Shown here in pieces: positions 58,221 to 64,000 of a stretch of DNA of 64,000 nt. The position numbers and the translations under genes were made by a program. The stretch comes from Porites lobata. Taxonomy: Eukaryota > Cnidaria > Anthozoa > Scleractinia > Poritidae. The stretch spans positions 1,546,001-1,610,000 of the forward strand of contig CALNXK010000024.1 in assembly GCA_942486035.1 (NCBI GenBank), in the 5' to 3' direction. The notes under the pieces are model-generated. The model saw only the letters and a list, made by a program, of their open reading frames with translations. It ran no database searches and was not told the origin of the DNA. Each line of letters begins with the position of its first letter. The first letter of the stretch is position 1.

Positions 58221-59664
58221 AATGGAAAAGCAACATCTTTTTTGCAGTGTTTTGTCGATCACTAATTAATTTGACATTAGTTTCATGTCAAAATATGCCA
58301 CATCGCTCTACCAGTGTATGTTCCTGCATGGGCCTGCCTGAGTTACGTATTATTACCAAGGACGGTTTTCGTCCCTTAAAATTCCATCATTGCGAACATG
58401 ATGCAAGGGCCATCGTCATTCCTCGATGCATCGTGATTATCCAGATAATCATTAGAGTACGTGGAATCACATGATAACGTGATGCGCATGTTGGAACAAT
58501 GTTGTAACTCTTCCAAACAATGTCGCAACAAAAAAAAGCCCGTAAGGGTTTCCTATATTCTCAATTTTGGTGTAATTATATCTGTTCAATCTTATAAATT
58601 TAATGTTGTTGTTGTTAGACTTGATTAACAAAGTTACAACGCTCTGTTGCGCCGCTTAAAATCGTTGTTGCTAATCTTTTAATGCCTTTAGCCAAGATTT
58701 ACCTAGAATCGTAATATGTGGTGTACATTACCTTTATTGTGACCAAAGTTTAAAGTAACTCTACAAAAAGTCGAAAATCTGGAAGTGAAACTCGGCTAAC
58801 AGCTACCTTGCTATATAGACTCGCTACCAATAGTCGACCTCACCGGAGTTTCTTCGTGAGAGCGGAGTGAGCTTTTTAGGCCGCGAAGCAGCTAAGCAAG
58901 CGACCATATTAAACCAGACGAAGGACTTTTTTGAAAATCTATATTGTTATAGTGTTTAATTAACTTTGTTTTTCTTTCTTGTTTTCCAGTTCGCGTTAAG
59001 ATATCACACCATAGTGACCACCTTAGTGATTCAAACCCTGGCATAATAAGAAATAATAATCATTTCTTCTTTATTTATTCCTCATAATTATTTGTTTCCC
59101 TGAAAGAATACATCAAGCAACTCCGAAAATACCTCGAACTAATGCCGAAGCAACTTCGGGACATTCGGATGTCCCCAAGTTGCAATTTTGGAACGTTCCT
59201 GAGCTGCACGAATCGTTAATTTCGCGCTGCGCAAAAGTAATTATGGAGCCGTTAGGCGTAGTGTAGTAAATAACAGTTCTACCAGAAAGAAACTTAAATC
59301 CATAAATGACTTGAACATTTGTTATGTGTAATCTTATACACTTACTTAACATCAAACTCTAAAAATCTATAATTCTCAGATAAATGAATAAAATTTGTCA
59401 CGACCTAATAGTCCTATTTTGGTCACTATCACTTAACCACTTGAGCAGAACAGTCTAAGAAACATCAAATACAAAGGAGACAATACCTAGTTGCAATTTC
59501 GCTTGTCTGTGATCAGAGTAATATTACTAGGAATATTAGACTAATACACTTTCATAGCCTCTAATTCCATTGTTTTCTTTTGAGTCTATTTGACTATCAC
59601 TCTTTGACTACTAGATTTTGTTTTACGGGTTTTAATTAGTAAAACCACTCCCGCTAAACTCAGT
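58221..59664. other. Intergenic, possible degraded repeats
   Basis: Phrases such as TTGGAACAATGTTGTAACTC and TTACAACGCTCTGTTGCGCC resemble the interior of the MITE at 8111-8276. An 80-codon minus frame (59113-59355) has no recognised similarity. No gene called. Confidence 0.4.
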
Positions 59665-60165
59665 TCAACTGCCAACATTGGCACACCATCCATCAGATCC
59701 GCTTATTCTGGGACTCTTACATTTTTGCGTACCACATCCTGGACAGACGAATGGACCCCAGTATTCTTGCGATCCCTCAGCACACCGATATATCTTGTTC
59801 TTGAAGCCTTTCCGCATAGCATAATCGCTACAAAGCACAATATTGAAGTACGTGTTATGAGTTGCTCTGAAACACTTTGCAGTGCCAAAAAGTTTACCGT
59901 CGGAATCGAATGCCGATACGTAGCACTCATATTTCCCGTGAGGGACATCAAAGTTGATGAATTCTTGAGAAGGGATCCGGCTGTATCCAGCTTCCTGTGC
60001 TATATGTTCGTACTTCTCCTTTCTTCCAACTGACACATCCACCGACTTTATTTTCAGTGTTATATTTGTTTCAATCTCTACTAAGTAACTTCTTTCAGCC
60101 TCTACTCTAACCCAGACATCGTTGAATGTGCTGTTTGCTATCTTAACGCTAGCGTTCGCCCCCAT
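59665..60165 (-). CDS. Unrecognised 166-aa protein with N-myristoylation signal and Cys-rich tail
   Basis: A single uninterrupted frame beginning MGANAS (Gly2, Ser6: the N-myristoylation pattern). It contains NSTFNDVWVRVEAERSYLVE, a Lys-rich middle, FDVPHGKYECYVSAFDSDGK (beta-strand-like alternation) and NTYFNIVLCSDYAMRKGF. The C-terminal stretch of about 45 residues holds IYRCAEG, VCPGCGTQKCKS and DGWCANVGS, five cysteines including a CPGC pair that could bind a metal or form disulfides. No signal peptide or membrane segment is seen, so a cytoplasmic, membrane-anchored protein is inferred. I do not recognise the family. Length, start context (CCCCCATG... on the coding strand reads AGAATGGGG) and composition look like a real gene. 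Confidence 0.7.
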   Translation of the reverse strand: MGANASVKIANSTFNDVWVRVEAERSYLVEIETNITLKIKSVDVSVGRKEKYEHIAQEAGYSRIPSQEFINFDVPHGKYECYVSAFDSDGKLFGTAKCFRATHNTYFNIVLCSDYAMRKGFKNKIYRCAEGSQEYWGPFVCPGCGTQKCKSPRISGSDGWCANVGS

Positions 60166-60806
60166 TCTCTGCCTTCAAAGCGACTAACTGCCGGAGACTA
60201 TAGACAAGGCAATAAAGAGGGATATTTCGTTATGGCCCATTACTCAAAAGGAATCTGGTTTTAAAACAGGAAAACAACATTCTTCACATTCTAACACACT
60301 TGCATCTGTCAATCATAAACATGCGGTTAGTTGCGGTTTGTTTAGAGTAGCGATTAGACTTCCGGTCATTGTCTTGAGAACAACCGAACATTCACTGTCT
60401 TTTGGTGCTCCTTTTTCCCACAACACACGGTTATAACACACTCATTGGATAAAAAGGAGATTTGTCTCAGAAAAATTAACGGCACTGAGTAGACTGAGTG
60501 TGCCAAAATTACAGTGTCAAGATCCGTTTTGCATAAACTTCCTGCATGCCCGGGCCTGCATGCTCTAAAGACATGCTATTTTTCGGAGAATGCTGGTTGA
60601 GTTATTTTTGTCTTCTTACAGCCTCAATAAAAATCATTCGATTATCACATGATTTTTATCTTGTGAATACGCGTAGCGTGAAGCGAGATATGATACGAAT
60701 ATTAAGTTATGGCGCTTATGGTAATACAGTCACTTTTATTACGACTAAAACAACTGATCAAATGATATTATTTCATCTCCGCTAGGCACGCACACAACCT
60801 CCAAAG
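60166..60806. other. Intergenic upstream of the 166-aa gene
   Basis: No exon recognised. A 79-codon plus frame at 60546-60785 has no support. It contains the presumed promoter of the minus-strand gene. Confidence 0.4.
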
Positions 60807-60825
60807 CCAGGGAAAAGCGCCCTGG

Positions 60826-61100
60826 GGACGAGGTTGGCATGCACAGGTAGCCCAAGCTCGAAATATGAGCATCGGCGAGGATCGGCATTGTTGCATAACA
60901 TTCAAAATATAAGGATTTGTATGGAAAAAAACCTATCGTTTCTGTAACCTACGAAAATGAAAGGATTTCAATAAAAAATATCTTACCTCACTTAAAATGT
61001 GTGTTACGTCTCTTCTGTGTGGTCCACGGGCCGATTTATGGCCGTTTTATGGGTTTTTATGTAAACGACTTTGGCCCGTGGACCACACAGAGGTAAGCAA
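60826..61100. mobile_element. Foldback element, related to the 43.4-kb palindrome, right part lost
   Basis: The left edge ACAGGTAGCCCAAGCTC (60842) matches ACAGGTGGCCCAAGCTC at 43365. GTATGG and CTTACCT phrases follow in the same order. The centre is a hairpin, CTGTGTGGTCCACGGGCC (61014) and GGCCCGTGGACCACACAG (61073), an 18-bp perfect stem. The expected mirror of the left arm is absent; pseudogene exon 61129 starts 30-40 bp later. Confidence 0.65.
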
Positions 61101-61128
61101 ATTTCATCAGTTTGATTTTTTTTGACAG

Positions 61129-61993
61129 AGCTCGCGGAAATAGAGCTTATCTACTCCAAATGCAGTCTGGGAAGGTGCTGGTGTACTGTCACATGACAAG
61201 CATTGGACTTGGCGCATGTGGAGGAGGGGGGATGGACGCTGGTGATGAAAACTGATGGCCATAAGGTATTGTTACAATCTGTTGGCTCAGAATTAAGGCA
61301 AAAGCATGAACATAGTCCGCCGTAGTTAATGCTGTAATTGGCCAGGATCAGTTATTAAAAATGTAGTTTGGGGAATCTGCGAAGAAATTGCCCCTGACAT
61401 TTTGTGATAATCTTTTGCAATTTAATAAAGAATTACCAGGTTACACCTTTCTTTTAATTATTTATTTATTTCCATTGCAGCCAACCTCTCACTTGGAGCA
61501 ACAAGGACAATTTCAACCTTCCAGGAGGGAAGACTGGGATGGACGCACATGCGACTAAGCTTCCAACCTACTGGAACACACCCTTCTCAAGGATCTGCCT
61601 GGGAATGAAAGTCGGACACCAGAAAAAGTTCGTTGTACTCTTCAAGCAAGCCAGTTCCCTCCACTCACTGATTTCTGATGGTCTTTACCGACCTACCTCA
61701 CTGGGTCGCAACAAGTGGAAGTCGCTGATTGGTTCTGAAGCTTCCCTACAGCCTAACTGTAACCAGGAGGGATTCAACACCACTGGAGCTACAGCAATCC
61801 CGCATACGCCCTCAGAGCAGCGAGAATTGGTATCCTTGGAAACAACGAAAATGATTGCGTAACCTGTGATTCCAGAATCGGGTTTGGTACTGGAGGAGGC
61901 CCCGATAACACCAACACGTGTGGAAACGAAGCTTCAGGCGGAGATAACGGAGACAAGCACATCAAAGCAATGGGATACATTTTTGTTCAGTAA
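61129..61993 (+). pseudogene. Fibrinogen-like (USOMP5-like) copy with frameshifts
   Basis: Exon 61129-61265 reads NRAYLLQMQSGKVLVYCHMT and GLGACGG. A run of six Gs (61226-61231), one more than the frame needs, then shifts to WTLVMKTDGHK before donor GTATTG. Exon 61481-61993 reads WSNKDNFNLPGGKTGMDA, LPTYWNTPFSRICLGMKVG and SLGRNKWKSLIGSEASLQ, then loses one base near 61780. It resumes in another frame as SYSNPAYALRAARIG and DSRIGFGTGGGPDN, ending IKAMGYIFVQ-stop. The start of the second exon also looks shortened against the paralogue (QTFHF.SDLW becomes a few residues). PAN/EGF exons are not found upstream. AATAAA lies near 62362. Two independent frame breaks suggest a pseudogene; the poly-G break alone could be a sequencing error. 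Confidence 0.8.
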
Positions 61994-64000
61994 AATTACA
62001 AGGGAGTAGCATTTGTGTATTACGAAAGAGGGTATTGCTAAAGCTTTTCAAGTGTTGTTTATCGAAGGATATAATTTTGATGTTTTGTTTCGGTTAAGTT
62101 GTTTCTTTGTTGGTTCACGTTTGTCGTTCTGTAGAAAAAAATATTTTGTGGTTGACAGTGGTGAGAAGAAACTGAGCACACCACGCCCATGGGATTTCGC
62201 CTGGTGCATTAACTTCGCATTCGTTTACACGCAACTTTGTAGAAGAAGAGTTTTTTTTTTTTAAGTTGACTTGGCACGAAATTTGTTGGATGATGATGAT
62301 ATAGTATTTTTGTCAGTAAAACGTCATATAATAACTTTGTGTTTGCGGATCGAGCGTGCATAATAAACACGTTTTTTAGCAATGCGGAATTTCTGGATTA
62401 ATTTGTCTGATTTTCTCTATAAAGCCACGTTTAGCGTCGCATAGCTGAGATAAACATTGAGCTGTACGTATTTGCAGATCTTTGAAGGCTGACAAACTTA
62501 AGGTGAGTGTTTGGAAACTAGGAATGACATAGTTTCTACCTTTCTTTTTTCTGCAACTTCTGCATAGATTAGACTACGAGTAGTCCCCCATTTTTCCTCT
62601 AGCATAAATTGATTGGATATTTTTTCCATGCTTTTCGCAATAGCATTATGTGAAATAATGGTTCATTTAATCTGATTCTTCACAAGTGACACAAGAGAGC
62701 CTTGCCAGCCTGTTCATGTTCAAGGGTCGTCATCCGCGTCAAATCTTAAAGTAAAAGGCTCTTAGAAAGATTTTTTTTCAGTCAGTAGTGCATTAAAATT
62801 AAAGTGGCTCGGAAGAAAAACTCCTAGCACTCCCAACAGAAGTCGAACCTATGAATTTCTGGTCACCAGTTGCAGGTACTAGATAATATTGATGCAATAT
62901 GAACTGGTTTCCCCGGCAAATGACGTCTGAGAAACGGGCGCAGGAATTCCATACTTATGACGCTTCACTACTCAGATCTGAGTAGTGCTTCTGATTGGTT
63001 GAATCAAATTTCCTACGCGGCACGACCATTCAATGGAGACCAATCACTCATGATGGAGACCTTCTGAAGCAGACATGGAATTTACTCTACCTAAAACCAG
63101 AATTGAATCACAATCAAGAAAATATAAACTCAGGAAAACGCTCAGTTGACAATCTTCAACTACCGACTTTATTCCGAGACATTTCGCGACATCAGTTATT
63201 CATATTCAAGTCATTCAAGCCTCATCGGCTACGAGGGCGTGTGGCGTGGAAGGGTATCTTGGGACTTGAACTCTGTTTCAAATAAAAGCCTTATCAAACC
63301 AATATGACAGGACACTCTTTCACTAAATCCTTTGACTGAATCGTGGAGAGATTATAGTTAAACCTCGAGTGGAAGCATCGGAGCCCCGCTTATTAAGAAA
63401 AGCAAGTCATGATCGTATGGCTGAGAGAATCATCTTCTCTTGTCATAAGTTTGTTAACCGTGGCCATGGATAGTCGGTATACCATGAGGGTCTAAATGGG
63501 GTTAACCGACTAGCGACAAACGGCTAAAAATACGAGTGATTACCGACAAAACGAGAAAAAATTACCGACTATTGACAGGAAAAATATTAACCGACAACCG
63601 ACATGTGGAGCCCCCCTCCACACTCAGACCCTCTACCATTAGAGGGTGTAGATTTTTATGAGAGATTTTTCACGTACAAAGTAGATTTTTGTGAAGACGG
63701 GAAAACCTGTAAAGAACTTTGTTATATATACCCTTGTGATCTTAAAGCAAATCGTCTGGGTGTTTCCACCTGTTATTCGAAAAGAACCCAAGAAAACAAA
63801 ACTAAATGAGCTTTAGGTAATAAAGATGTGAAGATGCTTGGCAAAGCGCATGGAAATGAGTTGTCCGAATACTATTGGCTCTGTAAGGAGAGATTTTCCA
63901 TGTATCCTTTATCCTCGAATTTGACTGATGTAGCTTTTAAATATTCGCGTTGGAGTCGTTTAAGCCGTAACTTACATTAAAGTTGCTTTGAGATGTTTTC
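61994..64000. other. Intergenic, right edge
   Basis: It contains a solo MITE end at 62571-62605 (CTACGAGTAGTCCCCCATTT) and a short cluster of ACCGAC phrases at 63508-63603. Open frames of 96 codons (62995-63285) and 68 codons (63603-63809) have no recognised similarity or splice context. Confidence 0.45.

Overview
The window looks like nuclear DNA of a cnidarian, most likely a stony coral or a close anthozoan. Genes are split by short GT-AG introns, non-coding DNA is AT-rich, and TTAGGG-type repeats are present. There are genes of a PAN/apple + EGF + fibrinogen-like family that I know from coral skeletal organic matrix proteins (the USOMP5-like group). Many short inverted-repeat elements of anthozoan type lie between and inside the genes. 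The species cannot be named from this sequence.

Layout. 0.5-2.1 kb (-): 5' part of a PAN-EGF gene running off the left edge. 6.3-11.9 kb (-): a second member of the same family (PAN, EGF and a two-exon fibrinogen-like domain), with an extra signal-peptide exon between EGF and the fibrinogen-like part. 13.2-13.6 kb: LINE remnant. 14.1-14.5 kb: inverted telomere-like repeats, a MITE and a GGCCCC hexanucleotide array. 15.4-17.3 kb (+): two-exon CCSAP (centriole, cilia and spindle-associated protein). 20.6-25.1 kb (-): seven-exon Rab4. 25.5-35.9 kb (+): twelve-exon atlastin, head-to-head with Rab4. 40.7-41.9 kb (-): single-exon class A GPCR. 43.35-44.19 kb: a large palindrome carrying a nested MITE. 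46.0-46.6 kb (-): single-exon Arf-family GTPase. 46.9-52.9 kb (+): six-exon C1D/Rrp47-type gene, head-to-head with the Arf gene. 56.6-58.2 kb: minisatellite with a unit of about 36 bp. 59.7-60.2 kb (-): unrecognised 166-aa protein with an N-myristoylation signal. 61.1-62.0 kb (+): frameshifted fibrinogen-like copy, probably a pseudogene.

How things fit. The conserved genes (CCSAP, Rab4, atlastin, Arf, C1D) are ordinary cell-biology genes. Two divergent pairs, Rab4/atlastin and Arf/C1D, sit on short shared upstream regions. The accessory part is the PAN/EGF/fibrinogen-like family, present as at least three copies at the two ends of the window. Exon models were built by hand from reading frame, splice sites and remembered family similarity. 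In Rab4, atlastin, CCSAP, C1D and the short fibrinogen-like isoform, the exon phases add up to an open frame. Much of the intergenic and intronic DNA is repeats, several nested in one another.
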